Positions 15,891 to 25,573 of a stretch of DNA of 64,000 nucleotides are shown here, piece after piece. A model generated the notes under the pieces. The model was not told the DNA's origin. It worked only from the letters and a program-made list of their open reading frames with translations, and ran no database searches. Source of the DNA: an uncultured Clostridia bacterium. Lineage in GTDB: Bacteria; Bacillota; Clostridia; Christensenellales; Aristaeellaceae. Every line of letters starts with the position of its first letter. Within the stretch, counting starts at the first letter, position 1. The translations under genes were made by a program, and so were the position numbers. The DNA is taken from assembly GCA_947565865.1 (NCBI GenBank), contig CANOHT010000004.1:62001-126000 (forward strand). Direction: 5' to 3'.

Positions 15891-17717
15891 TCAATATCCA
15901 TCCTTGCGCGGAATGCGGATGGTAATCTCCGTTCCCTGACCCGGCTCGGCGGCAATGGACACGCCATAGCGCTCACCGTAATACATTTGAAGGCGCTTAT
16001 GGGTGTTAACGATGCCGATGCCCGAATTTTCCCTCTTCCACAGCGTTTCCACGGCCTGCTTTTCCAAGCCCTTGCCGTTATCCGCCACGATGAACAGCAG
16101 ATCGTCCCCCTCCGTCCGGGAGGCGATGCGCAGCGTATAGGGCGGATTGGCATGCCGGTTGGCAAAGCCGTGCTGGATGGCGTTCTCCACGAAGGGCTGA
16201 AGCATAAATTTGGGCACGGGATGCCCCATCAGCGCCGGTTCCAGCTCCGCGATATAGGCGAAACGGCAGCTTGTGCGAAGCTGCATGGCGGCGATATAGG
16301 CCTCCACATAGTGCATTTCCTCCCGCAGCGGAACAAAAAGCTCCTGGGTCTTCACCGAATAGCGCATCATATAACTCAGCTTGGCAAGCATATCGCTGAC
16401 ATCCTCCTGGCCGCTTTCCAGCGCCATCAGACTGACGGTGTTGAGCATGTTATAAAGGAAATGCGGGTTAAATTGGAGATTGAGCATCTGGATCTCCAGC
16501 TCTTTTTCGTTGAGCTTGATGGTATAGTTCTCATCAATCAGCTTTTTGATATCTTCGTTCATGCTGTTATAGGCCTGAAAGGTATTCTGGTAGGCGGCGT
16601 AGCTTGTGCTGAAAATGCGGTAATCATAATGGCCCTTCGCCGTTTGCCGAAGCCCGCCGCAGAGCAGCTCAAGGGGTTCGGTGACGCTGCGCATGGATAC
16701 CCGCATGACCACCAGCACCAGCAGAATCGTCATCACGATCACCGCCAGGGAAATCAGGCTGATCCTGCTGCTGAAGTACAGAAAGGTGTTGTCGATGGCG
16801 GTGTAGGAAGTGATGATCCAATCGGTCTGGCCCAGCCTGCGGCTGCAGATAAACGTGCTCCGAATGCCGTCATCCTCCCATTGGCTGATCCGGCTGTCGC
16901 TGCCGTTGGGCGGAATGGGCAGGCAGCGCTCCTCCAAGCCGTCAAAGCCAAAGCCCGAGGTGGCGTAGACCGGTTCGAACCGGTCGGTGTAGATGCGGTA
17001 TCCCGTATCGTCAAGCTGATCCTCCGCCTCCAGCCACTGATCAAAAATGGACACATACAGGCTGATAAGCAGAATGGGGTAATCCTGGGAATCCGTGCTG
17101 CGGTGCAGAATGCCCCGGGCCGAGTAGGAAAAATCAATTTGCCGGCCCACAGAAATCACGTCAAAATTGGCATAGTATTTGCTGTACCGCTCGTCACTGC
17201 GGATGACATCGCTGTACCGGGCCGCCGGAAACCACACCGCCGATTTCTGCGCGGCGGCAATGGCTTCCGCCTGCACAATGTCATCCGGGGAGATGATGTC
17301 CGGCAGGCCCGACACGTTGTAATAGCTGTCCGAAAAATCGGAGGAAACAATATAGAACGAGCAGAAGCCGTCGAAGTCCCAGAAATACTGGGAGACGATG
17401 GGGGACATCTTCCGCTGATTGGAATAGTAGGTATTGGAGGAGCGGTAGGACGTGCTTGCCACCAGATCGTTGAATCTGTCGTCATTGCTCAGCGCGTACA
17501 GGCTCCGTTCAATGCTGTTCATGCGCTGGTCAATCAGCAGCGCGTTTTTATCGAGCATCCGCACAGCGTTCTGCTCGCTGATGTTCATCGCCCAATCCCT
17601 GGACTGCCGCATGAACAGCAGCCAGCACACCAGCAGCGGAAACAGCGCCACCAGCAGATAGCGGGTGCTGCGCCTCAAATGCGGCAGATGGGCAGAGCCC
17701 ACGGTATGCTTTTTCAT
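15891..17717 (-). CDS. YesM-type sensor histidine kinase
   Basis: 608 residues. The start at 17717 has AAGGAGG 8 nt upstream. Membrane helix 1 is at 18-36, then comes a roughly 270-residue extracellular sensor, then a second helix and HAMP-like linker. The kinase core has NPHFLYNMLN with the phospho-acceptor His419, ENAIQHG near 511 (N box), DNGKG (546-550) and SGIGIVNTHKRL, the HisKA-less YesM/LytS arrangement. It phosphorylates the divergent YesN-type response regulator in response to an external, probably sugar-related, signal. The pair is next to an ABC operon with a GH127-like enzyme, its likely target. Confidence 0.95.
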   Translation of the reverse strand: MKKHTVGSAHLPHLRRSTRYLLVALFPLLVCWLLFMRQSRDWAMNISEQNAVRMLDKNALLIDQRMNSIERSLYALSNDDRFNDLVASTSYRSSNTYYSNQRKMSPIVSQYFWDFDGFCSFYIVSSDFSDSYYNVSGLPDIISPDDIVQAEAIAAAQKSAVWFPAARYSDVIRSDERYSKYYANFDVISVGRQIDFSYSARGILHRSTDSQDYPILLISLYVSIFDQWLEAEDQLDDTGYRIYTDRFEPVYATSGFGFDGLEERCLPIPPNGSDSRISQWEDDGIRSTFICSRRLGQTDWIITSYTAIDNTFLYFSSRISLISLAVIVMTILLVLVVMRVSMRSVTEPLELLCGGLRQTAKGHYDYRIFSTSYAAYQNTFQAYNSMNEDIKKLIDENYTIKLNEKELEIQMLNLQFNPHFLYNMLNTVSLMALESGQEDVSDMLAKLSYMMRYSVKTQELFVPLREEMHYVEAYIAAMQLRTSCRFAYIAELEPALMGHPVPKFMLQPFVENAIQHGFANRHANPPYTLRIASRTEGDDLLFIVADNGKGLEKQAVETLWKRENSGIGIVNTHKRLQMYYGERYGVSIAAEPGQGTEITIRIPRKDGY

Positions 17718-17729
17718 CCTCGCGCCTCC

Positions 17730-17759
17730 TTGACAAAACAGCTTTTGCTCTATTACAAT
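17730..17759 (+). promoter_or_regulatory. sigma-A promoter of the response regulator gene
   Basis: TTGACA (17730-17735), an 18-bp spacer and TACAAT (17754-17759) form a strong promoter 63 nt before the start codon at 17822. The -35 overlaps the ribosome site of the divergent kinase gene. Confidence 0.75.
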
Positions 17760-17821
17760 GGGTCGATGATACGAATTTTCAGGGGACCGGCGCGGTACCC
17801 CGTCCATTCGTCGAGGTGCGT

Positions 17822-19243
17822 ATGAAGGTAGAAATTCTCGTTGTTGACGATGAAATCCTGCAGTTGCAGCTGCTCAGCAAAATCATCCAGCGTTATAGGC
17901 CGGAGTTTTCCGTTACCGCTGTCAATCAGCCAAAAGAGGCGCTGAAGCTCCTGCGCACCGGGCGCTATAACGCCCTGCTGACCGACGTGAAAATGCCCGA
18001 AATGGACGGCATTGAGCTGATCCGTCAGGCCCGCACGCTGAACCTTTGCCCCTTTGAGATTCTGATACTCAGCGGCTTTGACGATTTTGAGTACGCCCGC
18101 AGCGCCATCGTTTACGATGTGCTGGATTACCTGCTCAAGCCCATCGACAGCACGTCCCTCCAGTCGGCGCTCATGAAGGTGGAGGATAAGCTGCGGGCGG
18201 ATTACGCCCAGCTTGACCTTCAGCGTCAGCACGACCAGATGCTTCGCAGCCGCCATGCCACCGCGCTGATGAAAAAGGCCATGGGGCTGCCTTTGACCGC
18301 CCCGGAGCACGACCTGGCCCGGCAGTTCGGCAGCCATGTGCGCATGCTCCTGGCCCAGGAGTGCGGCAGCCCGGACACGCTGCTTTCCGCCCTGCCGCCC
18401 AGCGCCTGCGCGGGCGAATGGAAGCCGGGGCATCTCCTGCTCTTCATGCCGGTGACGCGGGACGCTCCCGTACATCCCATCGGCGCCAAACGGCTGGTTA
18501 TAGGCTTGCCGGCCTCCCTGGATCAGCTTCCGGCGCGCCTGGCGGAAATGGAGGCGCTGCTGGATACCGCCAGGCGGCTGGATGTGGCCATGCTGACCCA
18601 GGCGCAGCCCGATCCGACGCTGATGGACGCCTTCACCCGGGCCGTTCTCGGCAGGGACCGCCCGGAGCTTGAACGCCTGGCAGCCCTGATCCACCAGAGC
18701 ATGTTTTCCGGCAGACTGAGCTATCGCCAGCTGGCGCACACCGCAGAGCACGCGCTGGATACCCTGATCCGCTCTGGCAGCCTGCAGCAGGTCTATCCCT
18801 GCCGGGAGGAAGACCTCCACGCGCTGCTGCGCCGCAGCATGGAAGCCTGCGAAACGCCCCAGGCGCTATGCGCCGCTGTAGCCGACGCGGTCGCACCCGT
18901 CCATGTCACGGCGCAGGGCGACCGCAGCTTTGCGCAAAGCATCCGCATTTATATCGACACCCACTACGGCGCATCCTGCTCGCTCAACGAAATCGCCCAA
19001 GCCTTCCACTACTCCCCTTCCCACTTCAGCCGATTGTTCTCCATGGAATTTGGCGTCACCTACACGCGCTATCTGGCGGAATTCCGCCTGGAGAAGGCGC
19101 GGGAATTGCTGATGCAGACCGATCTGTCCGTCAATGAAATTGCCCGGCGGGTAGGCATCGGCGACACGGGCTACCTCATCCGACAGTTTTCCCGAAAGTA
19201 TCAGCTTTCCCCGGACAAATACCGGCGCCGCGGCGGAAAATAA
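17822..19243 (+). CDS. YesN-type AraC response regulator
   Basis: 473 residues. The start at ATG 17822 is preferred over GTG 17816, which overlaps the GAGG site. The N-terminal receiver domain shows Asp9-Asp10, the phospho-acceptor Asp55 in TDVKMPEMDG, and Lys106 in LLKPI. A long linker follows, and the last 100 residues are an AraC DNA-binding domain (CSLNEIAQAFHYSPSHFSRL and LSVNEIARRVGIGDTGYL). Phosphorylation by the divergent kinase should activate transcription of sugar uptake genes. The nearest candidate is the ABC/GH127 operon starting 242 nt downstream, which has its own promoter. Confidence 0.95.
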   Translation: MKVEILVVDDEILQLQLLSKIIQRYRPEFSVTAVNQPKEALKLLRTGRYNALLTDVKMPEMDGIELIRQARTLNLCPFEILILSGFDDFEYARSAIVYDVLDYLLKPIDSTSLQSALMKVEDKLRADYAQLDLQRQHDQMLRSRHATALMKKAMGLPLTAPEHDLARQFGSHVRMLLAQECGSPDTLLSALPPSACAGEWKPGHLLLFMPVTRDAPVHPIGAKRLVIGLPASLDQLPARLAEMEALLDTARRLDVAMLTQAQPDPTLMDAFTRAVLGRDRPELERLAALIHQSMFSGRLSYRQLAHTAEHALDTLIRSGSLQQVYPCREEDLHALLRRSMEACETPQALCAAVADAVAPVHVTAQGDRSFAQSIRIYIDTHYGASCSLNEIAQAFHYSPSHFSRLFSMEFGVTYTRYLAEFRLEKARELLMQTDLSVNEIARRVGIGDTGYLIRQFSRKYQLSPDKYRRRGGK

Positions 19244-19299
19244 GCGCCTTCCGACTCATAACAGCATAGGCCGCCGCATCCCTCCACCAGCATTTGGGT

Positions 19300-19335
19300 C
19301 GGGCTGAACCTCCAGCGGGTTCGGCCCGCTTTTTT
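19300..19335 (+). terminator. intrinsic terminator after the response regulator gene
   Basis: CGGGCTGAACC (19300-19310) pairs with GGGTTCGGCCCG (19317-19328) around a short loop, followed by CTTTTTT. It is 57 nt past the stop. Confidence 0.85.
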
Positions 19336-19428
19336 GTACCATTGGACAGCCGCCCCGTCCATTCCTGCCGAATAGCATTTCCACGCCGCACCATGCGCGG
19401 ATTTTCCCATTATGTCGGTTTTGTTCAA

Positions 19429-19457
19429 TTGAAAGCCAAATGAAACAGTTTTAGAAT
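19429..19457 (+). promoter_or_regulatory. promoter of the first ABC operon
   Basis: TTGAAA (19429-19434), a 17-bp spacer and TAGAAT (19452-19457) lie 28 nt before the GTG start at 19485. The leader is very short, so the response regulator would bind upstream of 19429. Confidence 0.65.
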
Positions 19458-19484
19458 AAAGCAACGAAAGGAAGTGAGCTAAGC

Positions 19485-20408
19485 GTGCAGACCCCACAAA
19501 CCGCCTCCGCCCCCAAGCACAGACGCTGGAATCGCAACGCACGCGCCGGTTTTCTGTTTGTCACCCCAGCCATCCTGGGCTTTCTGTTCTTCTGCGCCAT
19601 CCCCATTGTGTACAGCGGTTATTTGAGCTTTACGGACTGGAATATCTTCAAAGCACCGAATTTCGTTGGCTTCAAGAACTATATCAAAATTTTCACCAAC
19701 GATTATCTGGTCAAGGAATCCGTCGTCGCCACCTTCAAGTTTGCGTTTGCCTCCACCATTTTCAGCTCCATCTACGCTTTCCTTCTGGCGCTGTTCCTCA
19801 GCGCCCAGGTCAAGGGCCTCAGCGTCTTCCGCACCATCTTCTATCTTCCCTCCATCGTTCCGGCGGTGGCCAACTGCGTGCTGTGGAGCTGGCTGTACAA
19901 CAAGGACTTCGGCCTGTTCAATTCCCTGCTGGGGCTGGCGGGAATCGCCAAGCAGCCCTTCCTGGCAGGTCAGGCCACGGTCATCCCTTCCCTGGTGTTT
20001 ATGTCCATCTGGGGCTGCGGCAGCACCATGATTATCTACCTGTCCGGCATCCAGGGCGTTCCCCAGAATCTGCGCGAGGCTGTGCGCATTGACGGAGGCA
20101 GCTACTGGCACGAGCTGCGGCATGTCATCGTCCCCATGGTCTCCCCCGTTATCTTCTTCAATGTGCTGATGTCGCTGGTGGGCTCCTTCCAGGCCTTCAC
20201 CCAGGCATTCATGATGACCGGCGGCGGCCCCAACAACAAGAGCCTGTTTTACAGCTACCATCTGTACAACGTCGCCTTCAAGCAGAACAAGATGGGCTAC
20301 GCCTGCGCGCTTGGCTGGGTGATGTTCCTGGTGATGATCCTGTTCACCGCCGTCTTCTTCAAGGTCTTTACCCGCCGTGTCTTCTTTGAGGGAGGTGATC
20401 CGTCATGA
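19485..20408 (+). CDS. sugar ABC transporter permease (CUT1, MalF/UgpA-like)
   Basis: 307 residues, six membrane helices. Start is GTG at 19485 with AAGGAAG 10 nt upstream. The N-terminal AGFLFVTPAILGFLFFCAIP followed by FTDWN, and the EAVRIDGGSYWHELRHVIVP stretch with the EAA-loop that contacts the ATPase, are typical of CUT1 permeases. It imports an oligosaccharide together with the permease at 20405 and the binding protein at 23184. No ATPase gene is in the operon, so a shared MsmK/MsmX-type ATPase elsewhere must drive it, as is usual in Firmicutes. It overlaps the next gene by 4 nt (ATGA). Confidence 0.95.
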   Translation: MQTPQTASAPKHRRWNRNARAGFLFVTPAILGFLFFCAIPIVYSGYLSFTDWNIFKAPNFVGFKNYIKIFTNDYLVKESVVATFKFAFASTIFSSIYAFLLALFLSAQVKGLSVFRTIFYLPSIVPAVANCVLWSWLYNKDFGLFNSLLGLAGIAKQPFLAGQATVIPSLVFMSIWGCGSTMIIYLSGIQGVPQNLREAVRIDGGSYWHELRHVIVPMVSPVIFFNVLMSLVGSFQAFTQAFMMTGGGPNNKSLFYSYHLYNVAFKQNKMGYACALGWVMFLVMILFTAVFFKVFTRRVFFEGGDPS

Positions 20409-21259
20409 CCATGGCCGGGCAAAAGAAAAAAAAGCTTCGACCCTCCCGCGTGCTGCTTTACGCCGCCATGATCCTGGGCGCGCTGTTCTCCCTGGTGCCC
20501 TTCTTCTGGATGCTGCGCTCCTCCTTCATGGACATGATTGAAATTTATATCATGCCGCCCCTCTGGTGGTCGCGCAATCCCTCCTGGAAGAATTACTTTA
20601 CCGTGTTCCTGGCGGATGTGCCCTTCTTCAGTTACTTGGTCAATACGGTCAAAATCGTCCTGCCGGTTATTTTCGGCACGGTGCTCAGCTCCTCGTTGGC
20701 GGCCTACGGCTTCGCCCGGTTTGACTTTCCCTTCCGCAAGGGCTGGTTCGCCATCTGCATCAGCTCCATGCTGATTCCCGGCGCCGTCACGCTGATTCCC
20801 GGCTTTCTGATCTGGAAGTCCCTGGGCGCGGTGAACACCTACTGGCCGCTGATTCTGCCCTGCTTCTTCGGCGGCGGCGCGTTCAACATCTTTCTGTTCC
20901 GTCAGTTCTTCATGACCATCCCCCGCTCGCTGGACGAGGCCGCCACCATTGACGGCGCAGGCCCCGTGCGCATCTACTGGCAGATTCTCCTGCCGCTTTT
21001 GCGCCCCGTATGCATCACGGTCATCCTGTTCACCTTCATGGGCACCTGGAACGACTTCTTCGGCCCCATGCTGTACCTGTACGACATGGAGAAGTACACC
21101 GTGTCCCTGGGCCTTCAGCTCTTCAGCTCCTCCTATGGCGCGGACTACGGCGCAGTCATGGCGGGCGCGGTGGTCATGACGCTGCCCACGGTAATCATCT
21201 TCTTCGTGGGCCAGAAATACTTCGTGGAAGGCATTGTTACCACAGGGATCAAGGGATAA
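20405..21259 (+). CDS. sugar ABC transporter permease (CUT1, MalG-like)
   Basis: 284 residues, six membrane helices, second half of the transporter. GGAGGTGATCC lies just before the ATG, which overlaps the stop of the previous gene (ATGA), so translation is coupled. SLDEAATIDGAGPVRIYWQI is the EAA motif of MalG-type permeases and the C-terminus FFVGQKYFVEGIVTTGIKG is the family ending. The next gene, a secreted glycosidase, begins 10 nt after the stop, an arrangement that joins import and extracellular digestion in a single mRNA. Confidence 0.95.
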   Translation: MTMAGQKKKKLRPSRVLLYAAMILGALFSLVPFFWMLRSSFMDMIEIYIMPPLWWSRNPSWKNYFTVFLADVPFFSYLVNTVKIVLPVIFGTVLSSSLAAYGFARFDFPFRKGWFAICISSMLIPGAVTLIPGFLIWKSLGAVNTYWPLILPCFFGGGAFNIFLFRQFFMTIPRSLDEAATIDGAGPVRIYWQILLPLLRPVCITVILFTFMGTWNDFFGPMLYLYDMEKYTVSLGLQLFSSSYGADYGAVMAGAVVMTLPTVIIFFVGQKYFVEGIVTTGIKG

Positions 21260-21269
21260 GGAGCGCAGC

Positions 21270-23132
21270 ATGAAAAAAACACTGCTTTGCATCCTGACGG
21301 CGCTGCTGCTTGTGTTCGGCTGCGCCCAGGCGGAGGAAAGGACGAATGAAATGAAGCTTTACGGACCCATGGGCGAGCGCTTTGACGCCAACATGCAAAA
21401 CTGGCTGCTGACCGCCCCCTACCACAACCCCGGCATGGTACAGATGTACTTCCGCAGGAACCAGCCTCACCAGGGCCTTGTGCCGTGGTACGGAGAATTC
21501 TCCGGCAAGTACCTGACCTCCGCCGCCCTGAGCTACCGGATGCAGCCCAGCGACGCGCTGAAAGCCGCCGGGGATTACGTCGTCAGCCAGCTGGCTCAGG
21601 CCCAGGACGAGGACGGCTATCTCGGCGTCTGGCCCGACAGCCAGAAGCTGGCCGGCAAAACGCAAAGCGGCGACAAGACCTGGGACACATGGAGTCACTA
21701 CCACAACATGCTGGGCCTGCATCTGTGGCGTCAGGCCACCGGCAGCGAGCAGGCCGCCCAGGTACTTGACCGGGCCGTCGCCTGCCTGTACGACTTCTAC
21801 ATCACAAAGGAGCACAAGCTGGACGAGGACAAGGACGGCACGGACGCCGCCATCGGCCACATCTGTGCCCTGCTTTATCAGGAAAACGGCGACGAGCGGT
21901 GTCTGGCGCTGGTCAGGAAGACCTTCGACACCTTTGCGGCCATCTTCGGCGGCGACTACTACAACGCCGGTCTTGCCGGGAAGCCCTTCTACAAGATGAA
22001 CCGCACCCGCTGGGAATGTCTGCACGCCATCCAGACCATCAAGGGCATGTACGACATCACCGGCAAGGAAAGCTACAAGACCTCCTTCGCCAACATCTGG
22101 GACGGCATCCGCCGCTACGACAGGCACAATACAGGCGGCTTCTCCTCCGGCGAGCGTGCCTGCGGCAACCCCTACGATACCCGTGCCATCGAGACCTGCT
22201 GCACCATCGCGTGGATGGCGCTGAGCCAGGATATGCTGGAACTGACCGACGACCCCTATGTGGCCGACGAGCTGGAGCTCGCTACCTGGAATGCCCTCAT
22301 CGGCGCGCAGCAGCCCAACGGCCGCAGCTTCACCTACAATACACCCATGCTGGGCGACAAGAAGGCCAGCGCCCACGACATCGTCTTCCAGGCCATCGCC
22401 GGCTCCAGTGAGCTGAACTGCTGCTCTGTCAACGGCCCCCGGGGCTTTGGCATGATCGGCCAGTGGGGCCTGAGCGTGAAAGGCGAGGACATCACCGTCA
22501 ATTACTACGGCGCCTCTGAAACCCGTCTGGAAACGGCCTCCGGCCATGCCGTCACCCTCACCCAGAGCGGCGCGTATCCCTTCGGCCCCGATCTGACCAT
22601 CACCGTTTCCGCCCCGGCGGATTACACGGGCGCGCTGCGCCTGCGCATCCCTGCCTGGTCGGAGCAGACTTCCGTCACCCGCAACGGCGAGGCGGTGGAA
22701 GGCGCCGTCCCCGGCAGCTACCTCGCCATAGCCAACGTGCACGACGGCGACGTGTTCCGCCTGACCATGGACATGAGCCTGCACTTCTGGCAGGGGAATT
22801 ACGAGCTGGGCGGCAAAACCGCCCTGTACATGGGGCCGATTCTGCTGGCCTGCGACCAGCGCTTCAACGGCGGTCAGGCCGAGGAGCTGCCCACGCTGTG
22901 CCTAAGCAAGCTGACCGTCGCCCCCGCCGACTGTCCCGACACCCTCTATCCCGCGCCGTATCTGCTGGTGCAAATCAGCGACGGCGAAAACAGCCTGACG
23001 CTGTGCGACTTCGCCTCCGCCGGACAGACCGGCGCCACCTATACCACCTGGCTGCCCACCCTCAACGAACTGCCCATCCTGCGCGAATCGGGCGATGCCG
23101 TAATCTTCAACCAGCGCCTGCCCCAGGAATAA
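21270..23132 (+). CDS. secreted GH127-like glycosidase (beta-L-arabinofuranosidase family)
   Basis: 620 residues. The start at 21270 has AAGGAG 6 nt upstream, and a signal peptide ends near FGCAQA (18-21). The body is an (alpha/alpha)-barrel-type sequence followed by beta-sandwich segments, as in GH127/DUF1680. The family's unusual zinc-thiolate site is visible: Glu308-Thr-Cys310 (ETC) and the pair Cys384-Cys385 (NCC), matching the Glu, Cys and Cys-Cys ligands and nucleophile of HypBA1. It should release arabinofuranose from plant glycans or glycoproteins outside the cell; related families with other specificities (GH146 and others) share this fold. It lies between the permease genes and the binding-protein gene, under the same promoter. 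Confidence 0.8.
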   Translation: MKKTLLCILTALLLVFGCAQAEERTNEMKLYGPMGERFDANMQNWLLTAPYHNPGMVQMYFRRNQPHQGLVPWYGEFSGKYLTSAALSYRMQPSDALKAAGDYVVSQLAQAQDEDGYLGVWPDSQKLAGKTQSGDKTWDTWSHYHNMLGLHLWRQATGSEQAAQVLDRAVACLYDFYITKEHKLDEDKDGTDAAIGHICALLYQENGDERCLALVRKTFDTFAAIFGGDYYNAGLAGKPFYKMNRTRWECLHAIQTIKGMYDITGKESYKTSFANIWDGIRRYDRHNTGGFSSGERACGNPYDTRAIETCCTIAWMALSQDMLELTDDPYVADELELATWNALIGAQQPNGRSFTYNTPMLGDKKASAHDIVFQAIAGSSELNCCSVNGPRGFGMIGQWGLSVKGEDITVNYYGASETRLETASGHAVTLTQSGAYPFGPDLTITVSAPADYTGALRLRIPAWSEQTSVTRNGEAVEGAVPGSYLAIANVHDGDVFRLTMDMSLHFWQGNYELGGKTALYMGPILLACDQRFNGGQAEELPTLCLSKLTVAPADCPDTLYPAPYLLVQISDGENSLTLCDFASAGQTGATYTTWLPTLNELPILRESGDAVIFNQRLPQE

Positions 23133-23183
23133 ACGAACCGTGTTGTTCGTTGAATTCAATACATTCTTTAGGAGGAATGACCC

Positions 23184-24527
23184 ATGAAAAAGTTGGTATC
23201 TTTGGCAATGGCTCTGGTCATGCTGCTGAGCTTCGGCATGATCCCCGGCGCCGCGTCCGCAGAGGAGCCGGTGGAGCTCGTTTTCTGCAACTGGGGCGAC
23301 GGCACAGAGCAGAAAATGTTCGAATACGTGTTTGAACTGTTCACCAAGGAAAACCCCAACGTCACCGTGAAGTACCTCTACATCCCCTATGGCGAGTACA
23401 TGACCAAGCTGAACACCATGGCGGCCTCCGACACCATGCCCGACATGGGACAGATGCAGACGGAGAACGTGCTGCTCTGGGCTGAAAACGGCATGTACGC
23501 GGACATGAGCGACATGTTCACCAATGGCGAGGTCGCCCCCCGCCTGGACGGCAACTATTACTACCTGGCTGACGGCACCGTCGCCGCCGCCAACTACATC
23601 TCCGAGACCTGCGTGCTATTCTACGACAAGGACTACACCGAGTCCTGCGGCGTGACCGTCCCCACCCGGCTGGAGGACGCCTGGACCTGGGATGAGTTCA
23701 TCGACGCCTGCATCAAGCTCACCCGCGATGTAAACGGCAAGCATCCCGGCGAGGAAGGCTTTGACCCGGAGAACATCGACGTGTACGCCGTGGCGGACAT
23801 GGACGCCGACATTCTGGCCCATGGCAACGGCGGCGGCTACTTCAGCGCCGACGGCCGCGAAATCCTGCTGGACAAGCCCGAGACCATCGAGTGCGTTCAG
23901 GCCGTGGCCGACCTAATGAACGTCTACCATGTCGCCCCCACCCCCACCTCCCGCAGCGCCATCGGCGGCGGCAACTATCCGCTGATGACCGGCAAGGTAG
24001 CCATGCACTGCGGCGGCCAGTTCTGCATGCTCTGGTACGCGGACTACATCAAGAGCGGCGAGATCAACCTGGGCACCGGCGTTCTGCCCAAGTTCGACGC
24101 GGACGCCACGCCCACCAACAAGGTGTGGGGCAATCCCGTTGTGGTGTTCGCCAATTCCAAGCATCCTGAGGAAGCCAAGGCCCTGGCCAAGTTCTTCTAT
24201 GACAACAAGAACCTGATCGACTGCATCAACATGGGCCTGTGGATGCCCACCGAGGAATCCTTCTATGAAGATACGGACGCCCTGAAGTCCTGGATCGAGG
24301 ACTCCGGCATCCGCTCCGAGGAATTCTATGGCGTGGTGGAAATGGCCAAGGCCGGTTATACCGCCGTGGAGAACGTGCTGGCCAACACCGTGGAGCTCAA
24401 CAGCCTGTACAGCGGCCTAATGGATCAGGTGTGGCTGGGCGAGAAGACCGCCGAGGACGTGATTCTCAACGAAGTCATGCCGGTGCTCAAGCCCGTCTTC
24501 GACGAATACTGGGCGGATCACCAGTAA
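23184..24527 (+). CDS. sugar ABC transporter solute-binding protein
   Basis: 447 residues, family 1 extracellular binding protein. Start at 23184 with GGAGG 8-9 nt upstream. A signal peptide ends AASA; no lipobox Cys is seen, so anchoring is unclear. The mature N-terminus VELVFCNWGDGTEQKMF followed by FTKENPNV, and MNTMAASDTMPDM-like segments, are typical of this family. It captures the oligosaccharide for the permeases at 19485 and 20405. The gene comes after the glycosidase instead of first, an uncommon order. Confidence 0.93.
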   Translation: MKKLVSLAMALVMLLSFGMIPGAASAEEPVELVFCNWGDGTEQKMFEYVFELFTKENPNVTVKYLYIPYGEYMTKLNTMAASDTMPDMGQMQTENVLLWAENGMYADMSDMFTNGEVAPRLDGNYYYLADGTVAAANYISETCVLFYDKDYTESCGVTVPTRLEDAWTWDEFIDACIKLTRDVNGKHPGEEGFDPENIDVYAVADMDADILAHGNGGGYFSADGREILLDKPETIECVQAVADLMNVYHVAPTPTSRSAIGGGNYPLMTGKVAMHCGGQFCMLWYADYIKSGEINLGTGVLPKFDADATPTNKVWGNPVVVFANSKHPEEAKALAKFFYDNKNLIDCINMGLWMPTEESFYEDTDALKSWIEDSGIRSEEFYGVVEMAKAGYTAVENVLANTVELNSLYSGLMDQVWLGEKTAEDVILNEVMPVLKPVFDEYWADHQ

Positions 24528-24614
24528 GCATCAAGGAATCCGGCAAGCGGCAAAGCGACTTTGCCGAGGGGGCGCGGTTCGCCGCGTCCCCTTTTCATGA
24601 ATGGAGGAATGAGC

Positions 24615-25562
24615 ATGAGGCTGCAAAACTATCAGAAAAAGGATGAGGCCATCCGTCTGGCCTTTGAACAGCTGAAAAAGGAGCATCCCGAGCGGCTCCA
24701 AAAACGGCTGAATTTCTCGTGGAGCAACTGGGGCTTCGGTCTGGAGGACTTTGCGGTCTCCTGCGCGCGCCTGAGCAAGGCGGGCATCCGCTTCATTGAG
24801 CTGCACGGCAACCATTACGGCCCCGATCTGGGCTACCGCGCCAAGGAAATCAGCGCCATCATGGCCGACAGCGGCATCGCCTGCGGCGGCGTGTGCGGCA
24901 TGTTCAGCGCCGATAACGACTTGTCCTCCAACCGCCATATCCAGCGCCAGGCCGCCATCGACTACATCCGGCGCGAAGCCGAATTCACCGCGGCAATGGG
25001 CGGCCGGTACATGCTGGTGTGCCCCGCCGCCGTGGGCCGGCCCGGCAAGTACGATGACAGCGAGATCGACCGCAGCATCGACGCCCTTTCCCGGGTGGCG
25101 GATGTGTTCGTCCAGACCGGCGTCCGCGCCGCCATCGAACCCATCCGTGCCGCCGAGACCAGCCTGGTGCACACCATCTCCGAGGCCAAGGACTACATCC
25201 GCCGCCTGAACCATCCCGGCGTAGAGCATATCAACGGCGATGTCTATCACATGCTGGTGGGCGAAAGCCATATCGGCCAAGCCATCTGGGACGCGGGGGG
25301 CATGCTCACCAACCTGCATATGGCGGACACCAACCGCTGCGCCCTGGGAAACGGCTCGCTGGACATCGACACCATCATCCGGGCCCTCTATCTCATCGGT
25401 TACAACAACGACAGCTGCTTCGTCACCCCCGAGCCTCTGGGCCCCGGCGGCGACCCCTATCCCGCCCAGAACGCGAAGACAGACCCCGCTATTCTGGACA
25501 AGCTGGTTTTCGACAGCGTCCGCTACTTCCGGGAGCGGGAGGAGGCACTGCTGCAGAGGTAA
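24615..25562 (+). CDS. sugar phosphate isomerase/epimerase (TIM barrel)
   Basis: 315 residues. The start at 24615 is chosen because GGAGG is 7 nt upstream; the in-frame ATG at 24609 is only 1 nt away from it. Features of the xylose-isomerase-like TIM barrel family are present: GIRFIELHGNHYG early, then IACGGVCGMFSADND, AAIEPIRAAE with a metal-ligand Glu, HINGDVYHM, and HMADTNRC with metal-ligand His/Asp near the end. The metal-ligand set E, D, H, E is therefore visible. It probably isomerises or epimerises the sugar that the upstream transporter and glycosidase deliver. It is the last gene of the operon and stops just before a repeat element. Confidence 0.85.
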   Translation: MRLQNYQKKDEAIRLAFEQLKKEHPERLQKRLNFSWSNWGFGLEDFAVSCARLSKAGIRFIELHGNHYGPDLGYRAKEISAIMADSGIACGGVCGMFSADNDLSSNRHIQRQAAIDYIRREAEFTAAMGGRYMLVCPAAVGRPGKYDDSEIDRSIDALSRVADVFVQTGVRAAIEPIRAAETSLVHTISEAKDYIRRLNHPGVEHINGDVYHMLVGESHIGQAIWDAGGMLTNLHMADTNRCALGNGSLDIDTIIRALYLIGYNNDSCFVTPEPLGPGGDPYPAQNAKTDPAILDKLVFDSVRYFREREEALLQR

Positions 25563-25573
25563 TCCAACGCATC

